Below, piece after piece: positions 22,071-31,480 of a stretch of DNA of 64,000 nucleotides. How positions within the stretch are numbered: position 1 is the stretch's first letter; the number at the start of each line of letters is the position of its first letter. Origin of the DNA: Dehalococcoidia bacterium (lineage in GTDB: Bacteria > Chloroflexota > Dehalococcoidia > Tepidiformales > Tepidiformaceae); assembly GCA_020853755.1 (NCBI GenBank), contig JADYYG010000031.1, forward strand, positions 1-64,000, written 5' to 3'. Under the pieces are notes generated by a model, which saw nothing but the letters and a program-made list of their open reading frames with translations, searched no databases and had not been told where the DNA came from. A program made the position numbers and the translations under genes.

Positions 22071-23981
22071 ATGCGCTCCTCCACCATCCCCGAGAAGCTG
22101 AAGAAGCAACTCGCGGCACTGCCGGCGCGCCCCGGCGTCTACATCATGCGGAACGCGAAGGGCGAGGTGATCTACGTCGGCAAAGCGGCGAAGTTGAAGG
22201 ACCGGGTCCGCTCCTACTTCGGGTCGCCGCACATGATGGAGCCGAAGACGCTTGCCCTCCGCCAGCACATCGACGACTTCGAGTACATCGTCGTGGGAAA
22301 CGCGGGCGAAGCGCTCATCCTCGAAGCCACGCTCATCAAGCGGCATCAGCCGTTCTTCAACATTCGCCTGAAGGACGACAAGCGCTACCCCTACCTCAAG
22401 GTCGACGTCCAGAACCCGTGGCCGCGTGTCTACATCACCCGCCGCATCGAGAAAGACGGGGCGCGGTACTTCGGCCCGTACGCCAGTGCCGGCAGCGTAC
22501 GCGCCACCCTCGACCTGACGAAGAAGCTGTTCCCCTGGCGTTCCTGCACGAAGGAGATCACCGGCAAGGACGCCCGTCCCTGCCTCGACTACTACATCAA
22601 GCGGTGCATCGCGCCCTGCACGGCCTACTGCACGAAAGAGGAGTACGACGAGGTCATCGAGGATGTGATCCTCTTCCTCGAAGGCAAGTCCGACGACGTC
22701 ATGCGCCGCCTTCGCGACCAGATGACGCGCGCCTCCGAACAGATGGAGTACGAACGCGCCGCGCAGCTTCGCGACCAGCTCCGCAGCATCGAGCGCACCG
22801 TCGAGCGGCAGATGGTGGCGACCACCCGCAAGGAAGACGTCGACATCTTCGGCATCGCCCGCGACGGCGACCAGGCGTGCGTGCAGGTGTTCTTCGTGCG
22901 CGGCACCCAGATGATCGGGCGGGATACATTCGTGCTCGAAGGCGTGCGCGACGAAGAGGACCAGACGATCCTGACCAACTTCCTCCTGCAGTACTACGAA
23001 GGGGCGCAGTACGTCCCGAAACTCGTTGCCATCCCGGCTGACCCGGAGGACCGGGACACGATCGAAGAACTCCTCTCCGAAAAGCGCGGTTCGTTGGTCG
23101 AAGTGCGCGTGCCGGAGCGCGGCGAAAAGAAGCGCCTCGTGGAACTCGCCGGCGAGAACGCGAAGGAGTCGCTCTCCCTGATGCGGGTCAAGTGGATGGC
23201 CGACGCGAACAAGACCGAACTCGCGCTCGAACAACTGACCGAGGAACTGTCGCTCCCGGGCATCCCGCAGCGCATTGAGTGCTACGACAACTCGAACATC
23301 CAGGGCACGAACCCGGTCTCGAGCATGGTTGTCTTCGTGGACGGCAAGCCCGAAACGAGCCAATACCGGCGCTTCAAAGTGAAGACCGTGGTAGGCGCCG
23401 ATGACTTCGCGACGATGGCCGAGGTGCTGCGGCGGCGGTTCAAGAACCACGGCAGCCGCGCAGGACAGCCGGGCGGCACGGCGGTCAACGGCTCAGCGCC
23501 GGAAGGTGGCGAGGACTCCGGCTCGGAGGCCGCGCCACCGCAGCCGGAATCATGGGATCTGCCGGACCTCGTGATCATCGACGGCGGCAAGGGGCAACTC
23601 GGCGCGGCGGTCGGCGTGATGCGCGAACTCGGGGTGCACCACATCCCGACGGTCGGGCTAGCCAAGCGGTTCGAGGAGTTGTTCGTTCCCGACGAGGACG
23701 AGCCTGTGGTCCTCCCGCGCGGAAGCGAAGCGCTCTACCTCGTCCAGCGCGTCCGCGATGAAGCGCACCGCTTCGCGATCACCTTCCATCGCCAGGTGCG
23801 CGCAAGGAGTTCGATCCAGAGTGCACTCGACACCATCCCGGGCATCGGGCCGAAGCGGAAGAAGGCGCTGCTACGGAAGTTCGGGAGCGTGAAGCAGATC
23901 CGGGAGGCCGGCGTCGAAGAGATCGCGAGCACGATTGGCTTCACGAAGGCGCTGGCCGAGAAGGTGAAAGCGGAGCTGTAG
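22071..23981 (+). CDS. uvrC: UvrABC system protein C
   Basis: GIY-YIG-type RPGVYIMRNAKGEVIYVGKA, UVR motif, IECYDNSNIQGT, IIDGGKGQL, HhH C-terminus. Confidence 0.97.
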   Translation: MRSSTIPEKLKKQLAALPARPGVYIMRNAKGEVIYVGKAAKLKDRVRSYFGSPHMMEPKTLALRQHIDDFEYIVVGNAGEALILEATLIKRHQPFFNIRLKDDKRYPYLKVDVQNPWPRVYITRRIEKDGARYFGPYASAGSVRATLDLTKKLFPWRSCTKEITGKDARPCLDYYIKRCIAPCTAYCTKEEYDEVIEDVILFLEGKSDDVMRRLRDQMTRASEQMEYERAAQLRDQLRSIERTVERQMVATTRKEDVDIFGIARDGDQACVQVFFVRGTQMIGRDTFVLEGVRDEEDQTILTNFLLQYYEGAQYVPKLVAIPADPEDRDTIEELLSEKRGSLVEVRVPERGEKKRLVELAGENAKESLSLMRVKWMADANKTELALEQLTEELSLPGIPQRIECYDNSNIQGTNPVSSMVVFVDGKPETSQYRRFKVKTVVGADDFATMAEVLRRRFKNHGSRAGQPGGTAVNGSAPEGGEDSGSEAAPPQPESWDLPDLVIIDGGKGQLGAAVGVMRELGVHHIPTVGLAKRFEELFVPDEDEPVVLPRGSEALYLVQRVRDEAHRFAITFHRQVRARSSIQSALDTIPGIGPKRKKALLRKFGSVKQIREAGVEEIASTIGFTKALAEKVKAEL

Positions 23982-23987
23982 CGGCTT

Positions 23988-24233
23988 TCAGTCCGAATAG
24001 AAGAATGGCCGAAGAACGGCCTCCGGGACGTATCTGGTCGCCTGCCGGTAGATAGCATGCGTTAGGCCAGTATCAAGCTGCCGATGAAGCGGCACTACAA
24101 GCGCCTCCGGTGTGCCATCCGCGCTGACGCGTCGCAGCTTGACGTGACTTCCTCGGGTTGAGACCACCTCGAACCCAAACTGCCGCAGTACTGAGACGAC
24201 TTCGGCGCCTGAAAGACGTTTCAGTCTAGGCAA
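23988..24233 (-). CDS. hicA: HicA-family mRNA interferase toxin
   Basis: LSGAEVVSVLRQFGFEVVSTRGSHVKLRR, VPLHRQLDTGLTHAIYRQA. Confidence 0.88.
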   Translation of the reverse strand: MPRLKRLSGAEVVSVLRQFGFEVVSTRGSHVKLRRVSADGTPEALVVPLHRQLDTGLTHAIYRQATRYVPEAVLRPFFYSD

Positions 24234-24453
24234 CTGCGGGCGTCAACTCCATGCTGACGACAACGACCGGCGGAGCGGCGAGCCCGAGGTCCGAAAGATC
24301 CTCTCCGTCCAATGCGAGCGCGATCGCCTCTTGAAGGTTCGCCACCACCTCGTTCAAGTCCTTGCCCTGGGTCATGGCATGTAGCTGCGGGCATTCAGCG
24401 ACGAATCCCGATTCGTTGCCTGCGCGGATGAAGGCGTGAACCGTGCGTTGCAT
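24226..24453 (-). CDS. hicB: HicB-family antitoxin
   Basis: GNESGFVAECPQLHAMTQGKDLNEVVANLQEAI; overlaps hicA by 8 nt. Confidence 0.85.
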   Translation of the reverse strand: MQRTVHAFIRAGNESGFVAECPQLHAMTQGKDLNEVVANLQEAIALALDGEDLSDLGLAAPPVVVVSMELTPAVA

Positions 24454-24504
24454 TGGGAGATTGTACCGCGCGCGAGAACCGGACGGCTGCGCTACTCTCT
24501 CGCG

Positions 24505-25107
24505 ATGCGCTACCTCGCCCTCGGCGACTCCTACACCATCGGGGAGGCCGTCCTGGAAGCCGAGCGCTTTCCGCTACAACTCGTGCAACGCCTCGGTGAG
24601 GCAGGCCATGCAAACGCGCCTACGCCGCTGATCATCGCGACAACTGGCTGGACCACCGACGAGCTTTCGGCTGGCATCGATGGTGCTGCGCCAGCCGGCC
24701 GGTTTGACCTCGTGACACTGCTCATCGGCGTGAATAACCAGTACCGCGGGTGGCCGCTGGAAGAGTACCGGCGGGAGTTCGCCGGCCTGCTCCGAAGGGC
24801 CATCGGGTTTGCGGGCGGAGAACCGGGGCGAGTCATCGTCGTCTCGATCCCGGACTGGGGCGTCACGCCGTTCGCCGCCGATCGCGACCGCCGGGCCATC
24901 GCCGCCGATATCGACGCCTTCAACGCGGTGAACACGGAGGAAGCGAGGCGGCAGGGCGCGCGCCGTGCCGATATCACACCGATCTCGAGGCTCGCCCTGG
25001 ATCAGCCCGAACTCACCGCCAGCGACGGACTGCATCCCTCAGGCGAGATGTACCGGCTCTGGGTCGAACGGATCCTCCCAGAGGCCCGGGCCGCCCTTCG
25101 AAGCTAA
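24505..25107 (+). CDS. SGNH/GDSL-family esterase/lipase
   Basis: MRYLALGDSYTIGE (GDS), GVNNQYRG (GxND-like), SDGLHPS (DxxH). Confidence 0.88.
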   Translation: MRYLALGDSYTIGEAVLEAERFPLQLVQRLGEAGHANAPTPLIIATTGWTTDELSAGIDGAAPAGRFDLVTLLIGVNNQYRGWPLEEYRREFAGLLRRAIGFAGGEPGRVIVVSIPDWGVTPFAADRDRRAIAADIDAFNAVNTEEARRQGARRADITPISRLALDQPELTASDGLHPSGEMYRLWVERILPEARAALRS

Positions 25108-25499
25108 CGCTGAATGATCTGGGTCAGGACGCCGCCGGTCACCGACGGGTGGATGAAGACCTGGCCCTTCACCGGGTTCCCCGGACCCGGGTCGCCGACG
25201 AGGCGGATGCCCGCATCACGGAGCCGCGCCAGCGTGGCGTCGATGTCATCGACCTTCATGGCGACGAGATGGACGCCCTCGCCCTGTTCGGCCAGGCGCT
25301 TCGCGATCGGGCCCTGATCGCCAGTCGCCGAGACCAGTTCGATGTAGGAATCGCCGAAGCGGAAGAACGCCATCGCCATGGCGGCCGCAGGCGCTTCCGA
25401 GCGGTCGCTCACTCCCGTCCCGTAGATCGTCTCGTACCGGCCGACGGCGGCGTCGAGATCCTTCACCGCGATGACAACGTGGTCCACACCGTTAAACAT
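25104..25499 (-). CDS. VOC/glyoxalase-family protein (methylmalonyl-CoA epimerase-like)
   Basis: MFNGVDHVVIAVKDLDAAVGRYE..., GEGVHLVAMKVDDIDATL. Confidence 0.82.
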   Translation of the reverse strand: MFNGVDHVVIAVKDLDAAVGRYETIYGTGVSDRSEAPAAAMAMAFFRFGDSYIELVSATGDQGPIAKRLAEQGEGVHLVAMKVDDIDATLARLRDAGIRLVGDPGPGNPVKGQVFIHPSVTGGVLTQIIQR

Positions 25500-25518
25500 G
25501 CCGTCCTCCTTCGCCGGG

Positions 25519-25962
25519 CTAATCGCAGATGTCGCTGGAATGCCCGGTCGTCGTGATGAAAATGAACTCCAGTGGCTCGTCGGTCGTCGCCGCGTGGACG
25601 TGGGCCGTCTCGGCTGGAATCCAGACCACCATCCCGGGCTTCAACTCGTAGGAGTTGGTGCGGTCGCGGACTTCGCCTGAGCCGCCGGTGATGATGAGGT
25701 ACTGGTCAGCATCATGCGTGTGCAGGGCGGAGACGGTGCCCGGCTCGTACCGGCCCTTGATGATGTGGTTCTTTCCCAGCACGCGGTCGAACAGCGGCGT
25801 GAGCGTTGCGTGGCCGATGAGGAAGGGGCGCGCCCGCGGCAACGGGGGGCGCCTGGCCGACGTGTAGCTGTAGTTCGCCCGCTCAAGCCGCTCTTCCAGG
25901 TTCTCCCCGAGGGCGATGATGTACGTGGGGTTCCCCTCAACAACGACTTCTTCCTGGCTCAT
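25519..25962 (-). CDS. Cupin domain protein
   Basis: YEPGTVSALHTHDADQYLIITGGSGEVRD...GMVVWIPAETAHVH; SD GGAGGA before ATG. Confidence 0.88.
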   Translation of the reverse strand: MSQEEVVVEGNPTYIIALGENLEERLERANYSYTSARRPPLPRARPFLIGHATLTPLFDRVLGKNHIIKGRYEPGTVSALHTHDADQYLIITGGSGEVRDRTNSYELKPGMVVWIPAETAHVHAATTDEPLEFIFITTTGHSSDICD

Positions 25963-26120
25963 GGTTCCTCCAACGCAACAGCGCGTCCTTGGCCGCGAAT
26001 TGTAAGCTCCCGTGAAGGGCCGTCCAGCAGAACGCCCGGCAAAAGTGGACAGAGCGGGTAATGACGGCGCAACGGTATCGACGAGCGTGCCGCGATCGCC
26101 TACGGTTGGAGCAGAACGCC

Positions 26121-26549
26121 ATGGCCGACAAGTTCGAACGCGAAATCGAAGAGATCCTGGCGAAGCTGGACGACCAGTTGCCGCCGGCTGAAGGTGATGC
26201 GGGCCGCTCACCGATTTCGCTGCAGCAGAAACGCCAGCAGAAGGCCCGTGCGAAGCGCGTCCGGACGGCGCGCCCGAACCCCTTCGCGAACCTGTCGCCC
26301 ACCACGCTCCTCTTCGCCGGCGCAGGGATCATGTTTGGTGGCCTGATTGTCTCCGGCTTCTGGGGGCCCGCTATCTGGGCCTCGCTCGCGGGCATCGCAC
26401 TCTTCATCGGCGCATTTCTGTGGTCATTCCGAAGGGCGCCGCGAAGCTCCGGCGGCGGCGCGCCACGCCAGGGCCACTACTGGCGAGACCGCTGGATCGA
26501 TGATGCGCCGCCCCCGTCCGGTATGAAGGGCTGGTTCCGCAAGAAGTAG
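26121..26549 (+). CDS. Hypothetical membrane protein
   Basis: MADKFEREIEEILAKLDDQLPP..., two TM segments, basic/aromatic C-terminus. Confidence 0.6.
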   Translation: MADKFEREIEEILAKLDDQLPPAEGDAGRSPISLQQKRQQKARAKRVRTARPNPFANLSPTTLLFAGAGIMFGGLIVSGFWGPAIWASLAGIALFIGAFLWSFRRAPRSSGGGAPRQGHYWRDRWIDDAPPPSGMKGWFRKK

Positions 26550-26595
26550 GCCGTTTCCGCGCGATTAACCGTGCAAGCCGGTACCCTCAGGCCAC

Positions 26596-27960
26596 ATGCG
26601 GCGCGTCTCCCTGGTCATCACTGCTGCGTCGCTGCTTGTTGCCGCATTCGCGCTTGCCCTGCTGTTCTTCGGCGGCAATGACTCGAACACCGCGCCGGCG
26701 GCCACGACGCCGGTAACCCACCCGTCTTCGACCGCTGCCGCGGACACCCCTTCGCCGACCGCCACGGTCAGCGCCGGAGGCCCAACTGGAAGGGCTGACG
26801 GCCCGGCAGGCCACGATGGCGAACGGGCGATGGCGATCCTGAAACAGCTTTCGGCGAACCCGCGTGTCGCTGGCACTGCCCAGGAGGCGGCGGCAGCTGC
26901 GTTCATTTCGGACCGGTTGCGCTCCTACGGCTATACCACCGAGGTCCTGCCGTTCGAGTTCGAAGGCGACCGCTTTCGGGCGGGCACGGCGGGCGCCGCC
27001 GGCAAGGACTACGAAGCGCTCACGCTTGCCGGGAGCCCCGGCGGGAAGCTGAGCGCGCCGGCTGCCTACATCGGATTGGCCGACGCAGCGGGCATCGCGG
27101 GCCAAGACCTCACCGGGAAGATCGCTGTGGCGGACCGGGGGACGCTGAACTTCATCGAGAAGTACGAGAACGCGAAGGCGGCCGGAGCAATTGGCATGAT
27201 CATCGTCAACAACCGGCCGGGGCCGTTCAGCGGCAACCTGACGACGCTCTCATCGTTCCCTGTGGTCGCCGTTTCACAGGAAGACGGCGCTGCCTTCATC
27301 GCTGCTGCCGGGGCCGGCCAACAGGTTTCCATCGATGCACCGCCGACCACCGGGCCAACTCGCGCGATGAATGTGCTCGCGCGAGCGACGCCGGGCGGGC
27401 GCTGCCAGGTCCTCGTTGGCGGGCACTTCGACTCTGTCCCGGGCGCGCCGGGCGCGAACGACAACGGAAGCGGGACGGCGAATGTTGTCGAACTGGCGCG
27501 GGCCTTCGCAGTCGACGGGATGGATGAAGGCCTCTGTTTCGCGCTCTTCGGGGCGGAAGAGTCCGGCCTGTACGGCAGCAAAGCGCTGGTCGAGCAGTTC
27601 GAAAAGGCCGGCCAGCTGCCCGCATACATGGTCAACCTGGATGTCACCGGCATCGGGAACGACGTGGAGGTCATCGGGCCGTCGAACCTGGTTGAGCGCG
27701 CGCTCAGCATCGCGAAAGGCCTGAGCATCCCGGCGGTCAAGTCGCAACTTCCTCCGAACTCCGGGAGCGACCACCAGAGTTTCCAGGAAGCAGGAGTGCC
27801 CGCCCTCTTCTTCACGTCAGGCGATTTCGCGACGATTCATTCGCCCCAGGATGTGTTCGCGGATATCAGCGAGAAGGAACTGGATGCCGTGGGCGATGTG
27901 GCCTACGCGACGATCCGGGATCTGTGGACTGAGGTTGCCCGCGGACAGGCGCGTCCATAG
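26596..27960 (+). CDS. M28-family peptidase with PA domain, secreted/membrane-anchored
   Basis: N-terminal TM; GGHFDSVPGAPGANDNGSGTANVVELAR; FGAEESGLYGS metal ligands. Confidence 0.9.
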   Translation: MRRVSLVITAASLLVAAFALALLFFGGNDSNTAPAATTPVTHPSSTAAADTPSPTATVSAGGPTGRADGPAGHDGERAMAILKQLSANPRVAGTAQEAAAAAFISDRLRSYGYTTEVLPFEFEGDRFRAGTAGAAGKDYEALTLAGSPGGKLSAPAAYIGLADAAGIAGQDLTGKIAVADRGTLNFIEKYENAKAAGAIGMIIVNNRPGPFSGNLTTLSSFPVVAVSQEDGAAFIAAAGAGQQVSIDAPPTTGPTRAMNVLARATPGGRCQVLVGGHFDSVPGAPGANDNGSGTANVVELARAFAVDGMDEGLCFALFGAEESGLYGSKALVEQFEKAGQLPAYMVNLDVTGIGNDVEVIGPSNLVERALSIAKGLSIPAVKSQLPPNSGSDHQSFQEAGVPALFFTSGDFATIHSPQDVFADISEKELDAVGDVAYATIRDLWTEVARGQARP

Positions 27961-27961
27961 C

Positions 27962-28576
27962 ATGACCGGGATGGCGCGATTCATTCCGTGGTTCCTCCTC
28001 GTTGCCGGCGCTGGCGTCGCGCTTCTGGCTGCGGCCTGTGGCGGCGGGAACTCGACCGAAAAACCCGGCGAACGCATCACGGACCCGGCCCGCGTCCCAA
28101 GTTCGACCCCAATCCAAAATCCGATGCTCTACAAGATCCAGGGCAACGAAGTGATCATCTCCGGCGGCGCTACCAGCCAGATCACCCCGGTTGGCACGCC
28201 GGTCTCATCGTCTACGGAATACGTCATCAAGGCAGGCGACTTCTGCTCGTCGATCGCCACGAACTTCAAGATCTCTGTCGAAGAGTTGCAGAAGGCGAAT
28301 CGCCAGATCGACTGCAACAACCTGCGCATCGGCGACAAGCTGAAGATCCCGTCGGCCGCCGCGCCGACGCCAACACGCGGCTCGCTGACCGGCAACGCCA
28401 CCGTGAAACCCGGCACGGGCGGCGGCGGGAAGACCTACACGGTCCAGCCAGGCGACACGTGCGGGGGCATCGCTTCGGCAAACGGGATTACGGTCGATGC
28501 GTTCCTCGCTGCGAACAAGAACATCGATGCTGCCTGCTCAAACCTGTCCGCCGGGGCAACCGTCACCATCCCCTGA
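27962..28576 (+). CDS. LysM-domain lipoprotein
   Basis: Lipobox LLAAACGGG; two LysM repeats, each with paired Cys. Confidence 0.85.
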   Translation: MTGMARFIPWFLLVAGAGVALLAAACGGGNSTEKPGERITDPARVPSSTPIQNPMLYKIQGNEVIISGGATSQITPVGTPVSSSTEYVIKAGDFCSSIATNFKISVEELQKANRQIDCNNLRIGDKLKIPSAAAPTPTRGSLTGNATVKPGTGGGGKTYTVQPGDTCGGIASANGITVDAFLAANKNIDAACSNLSAGATVTIP

Positions 28577-28595
28577 GCGAATCAGCGCGCGAACC

Positions 28596-28790
28596 TCAGA
28601 CGGGCGGCGCTTCGAGCCTGCGGGTGAGGAGTTCTTCGGCGAGGCCGGCGCGGCGTGCAGCTTCGCTGACCTGGAGTCCGAGGTCGTCCCGTGTGAGCCC
28701 AACTCGTGCGAGCCGTTCGATGGAGCCGTGACCGGTGCGCACCAACTCATACATCGACGCGCCCTGCGGAACCCGCGTTTGCCGTTTCAT
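28596..28790 (-). CDS. Small hypothetical protein
   Basis: 64-aa internal ORF (MKRQTRVPQGASMYELVRTGHG...); helix-rich; weak support. Confidence 0.35.
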   Translation of the reverse strand: MKRQTRVPQGASMYELVRTGHGSIERLARVGLTRDDLGLQVSEAARRAGLAEELLTRRLEAPPV

Positions 28791-28944
28791 CAAGCACCCC
28801 TTTCGCCGCCGGAGCAGCGGCGCCCGGCCGGTCTCGCCACCGGCCCACCTTCGAACGAGGGTACGAGCGCCCGCGGCTGCAGTCAGCCTTCGTTCCCGAA
28901 GATTCACGTTAGAGCGCGCCAGGTTCAGTGAACGGGAAGCGGCG

Positions 28945-30159
28945 CTACTGCTGGCCGAGCCACTCGGCCAGGACCTCGGCCGTGTGTTCGCCGAGCTTCG
29001 GAGCGGGCCGGCGCAATTCCCACGGCGTGGCGCTGAACTGGTAGGGCGCACCGGGCATCCGCACCGGTTCGGCGCGGCCTTCTCCCGTGACTTCGGCCCA
29101 GAATCCCCGGTCAGACCAGTGCGGATCATCGAGGGCCTCGCTCGGCGCGCGAACCACGCCCCATGCCTGCCGCCGTTCCTGGCCGCCACGGTAGACCTCT
29201 TCGGCGGTATGCCCGGCGATGAACGCGCCGAGTTCCGCCATGATCTCGGCGGCTTCCGGCGAACCCTTGCCCGGCTGCCGCACCGCAGGGTCATCGAACC
29301 GCGGCTCGCCGAACTGCTTCCCGAAGCCAGACTCCTGGAACCATGCCTTGATCTTCGCCCAGGTCGCATTGTCGCGGCCAACCCCAAAGATCAGGTTGTA
29401 CTTGCCGTCGGCAGCCATGTAGAGCCACGGTTCGGTGGGTTGCGCAGCCGCGTGCCGCCCAGTCTGGCGGAAGACGTCCGTGCGGAGGGTGAACCAGTAG
29501 GGGAGCGCCACCTCGGTTGTGCTGCTGCAGGCTTCGTGCATCGAAGCGTCGATGAACTGGCCCTTGCCGGTCCGGTCGCGGTAGAGGAGGGCGGCGAGGA
29601 TGCCCTGGGCCGCATAGTGGCAGGCCGTGTTGTACCCCTGGTCGCCGAGGCCCCGAATCGGCGGCGCCCCGGGTGCGTCCTCCGGGTCGTATCCATTCAT
29701 CTTCATCGGACCGCCAAGCGCGAGGCCGATCATGTCGGTCGCCTGGTAGTGCGCCCACGGACCATCCTGTCCGAATGGCGTGACCGCGCACCAGATGAGG
29801 CCCGAGCGTGGTTCGCCCAGGGCCGAATAGCCGAGGCTCAGTCCATCCAGTTCTCCCGGCGCACAGTCCTCAATGACGATGTCCGCGCAACCAACGAGCG
29901 ACCGCCAGGTGGAAGCGCCTTCGCTGGTTTCGAGGTCGGCAATGACCGAGCGCTTGTTGGTGTTGTGGTACCAGAAGTTGAGCGAGCGGTTTGGGCCCGG
30001 CACGTCATCGACGAACGGCCCCACCGCGCGCGCCGCCGACCCGGCCGGAGGTTCGACCAACACCACGTCGGCGCCCATGTCGGCCAGGAGCTTCCCGGCG
30101 AGTTGCCCCAGCGGGCCGCTGTGCTCCACCACGCGAAGGCCTGCGAGAGGGCCGCTCAC
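28945..30159 (-). CDS. Family III CoA-transferase (CaiB/BaiF)
   Basis: VSGPLAGLRVVEHSG...LLADMGADVVLVEPPAGS...; GTG start overlaps upstream gene by 4 nt. Confidence 0.88.
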   Translation of the reverse strand: MSGPLAGLRVVEHSGPLGQLAGKLLADMGADVVLVEPPAGSAARAVGPFVDDVPGPNRSLNFWYHNTNKRSVIADLETSEGASTWRSLVGCADIVIEDCAPGELDGLSLGYSALGEPRSGLIWCAVTPFGQDGPWAHYQATDMIGLALGGPMKMNGYDPEDAPGAPPIRGLGDQGYNTACHYAAQGILAALLYRDRTGKGQFIDASMHEACSSTTEVALPYWFTLRTDVFRQTGRHAAAQPTEPWLYMAADGKYNLIFGVGRDNATWAKIKAWFQESGFGKQFGEPRFDDPAVRQPGKGSPEAAEIMAELGAFIAGHTAEEVYRGGQERRQAWGVVRAPSEALDDPHWSDRGFWAEVTGEGRAEPVRMPGAPYQFSATPWELRRPAPKLGEHTAEVLAEWLGQQ

Positions 30160-31391
30160 ATGAACACCCCCATTTCGGTGTACTCGGCGAACTCGTCTCC
30201 GGTCATGCCGAGGAGGCCGGTCATCACATCGAGCGTGTGTTCGCCGAGGAGCGGGCTGGCGGTGCGGTTCGTCCCCGGCGTGCGGGCGAGCCTCGGCGTC
30301 ACGCCATCGATACCCGCTTCCGGACCAAGTTCGGCGTGTGGCATCGAGGTCCACCAGCCCCGCGCACGGAATTGCTCGTCGCGCTCCACGCGGTCACTCG
30401 GACCCTGGCAGACCCCTGCGGGCACGCCTGCCGCCTGGAGCGCGGCCATCACGGCATAGTCGTCGCGGGTGGCGGTCCATTCGCCGATGCGTGTGTCCAG
30501 TTCGTCCTGGTATTCGAGCCGCCCTACGAGCGTTTCGAACCGAGCGCCGGCCCATGCAGGTTCGCCCATGGCGCGAACCATCGCGCCCCATTCGGCGTCG
30601 TTGCGGCAGGCGACGGCAATCCATCGGTCGTCACCTGCGCAGCGGTACGTGTTGTGCGGGGCTATCGCCGGCTCCCAGGCACGGTTGCCGGTGGGCATCC
30701 CCTCCCGCCGGAAGCTGCGGCCGTTGACCGTGTAGTCGAGGACGGCGGGGCCGGTGAGCGCCATGCCCGCTTCGACCTGGGAGATGTCGATGTGCTGGCC
30801 TTCGCCGGTCTTATTCCGGTGGTGAAGCGCCATCATCACGGCGATGGCGCTGTAGTAGCCGGCCGTGTGGTCCATGTAACTGTAGCCCCAGCCGGCCGGT
30901 GGCTTGCCGGGAAGGCCCGACATCATGGTCAGGCCCGAGAGTGCCTGGGCCGTCGGCCCCCAGGTGGTGAAATGCTTGTCCCGGCCGGTATGTCCGAACC
31001 CGGAGACCGAACAGTAGATGATCGCCGGGTTGATCGCCTTCTGGGCTTCGTACGAAAGCTCCCACGAATCCAGGACGCCGCTCGAGAAGTTCTCAATGAC
31101 CACGTCTGAGACAGCGATGAGGCGGTGCAACAACTCCATCCCGAGGGGGTGGCGGACGTTCAGCAGGATGCTCTTCTTGTTCCGGTTGAAGTAGTTGAAG
31201 AACCCCGAGTTGTTGAGCGTCGGCTTGCCGCTCAGGATTGGGCGGCCGAAGCGGATTGGGTCCGCCGCCTGGCCGTGCTCGACGCGGATGACCTCGGCGC
31301 CGAAGTCGGCGAGGACGCGAGTGGCAGTCGGGCCGGCGATGACCCAGGTGAGGTCGCAGATGCGGATCCCCGCAAGCGGCAGGTCGGCCAT
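30156..31391 (-). CDS. Family III CoA-transferase (CaiB/BaiF)
   Basis: MADLPLAGIRICDLTWVIAGPTATRVLADFGAEVIRVEHGQAAD...RNKKSILLNV. Confidence 0.92.
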   Translation of the reverse strand: MADLPLAGIRICDLTWVIAGPTATRVLADFGAEVIRVEHGQAADPIRFGRPILSGKPTLNNSGFFNYFNRNKKSILLNVRHPLGMELLHRLIAVSDVVIENFSSGVLDSWELSYEAQKAINPAIIYCSVSGFGHTGRDKHFTTWGPTAQALSGLTMMSGLPGKPPAGWGYSYMDHTAGYYSAIAVMMALHHRNKTGEGQHIDISQVEAGMALTGPAVLDYTVNGRSFRREGMPTGNRAWEPAIAPHNTYRCAGDDRWIAVACRNDAEWGAMVRAMGEPAWAGARFETLVGRLEYQDELDTRIGEWTATRDDYAVMAALQAAGVPAGVCQGPSDRVERDEQFRARGWWTSMPHAELGPEAGIDGVTPRLARTPGTNRTASPLLGEHTLDVMTGLLGMTGDEFAEYTEMGVFM

Positions 31392-31399
31392 GGGGCGGG

Positions 31400-31405
31400 A
31401 TTATA
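31400..31405 (-). promoter_or_regulatory. Perfect -10 element TATAAT (leaderless-type)
   Basis: Reverse complement of attata; 8 nt upstream of the ATG at 31391. Confidence 0.6.
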
Positions 31406-31480
31406 CGGAGTGCGCCGGGGCCGTCATCGCCAGAGCCCTTTCGCGTAGGATGCTTCTCACCATGCCATCGGGAGCACCCT

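Noticed and set aside
28735-30459. 574-aa plus-strand ORF
   Set aside because: Antisense to well-supported CoA-transferase genes; no recognisable family.
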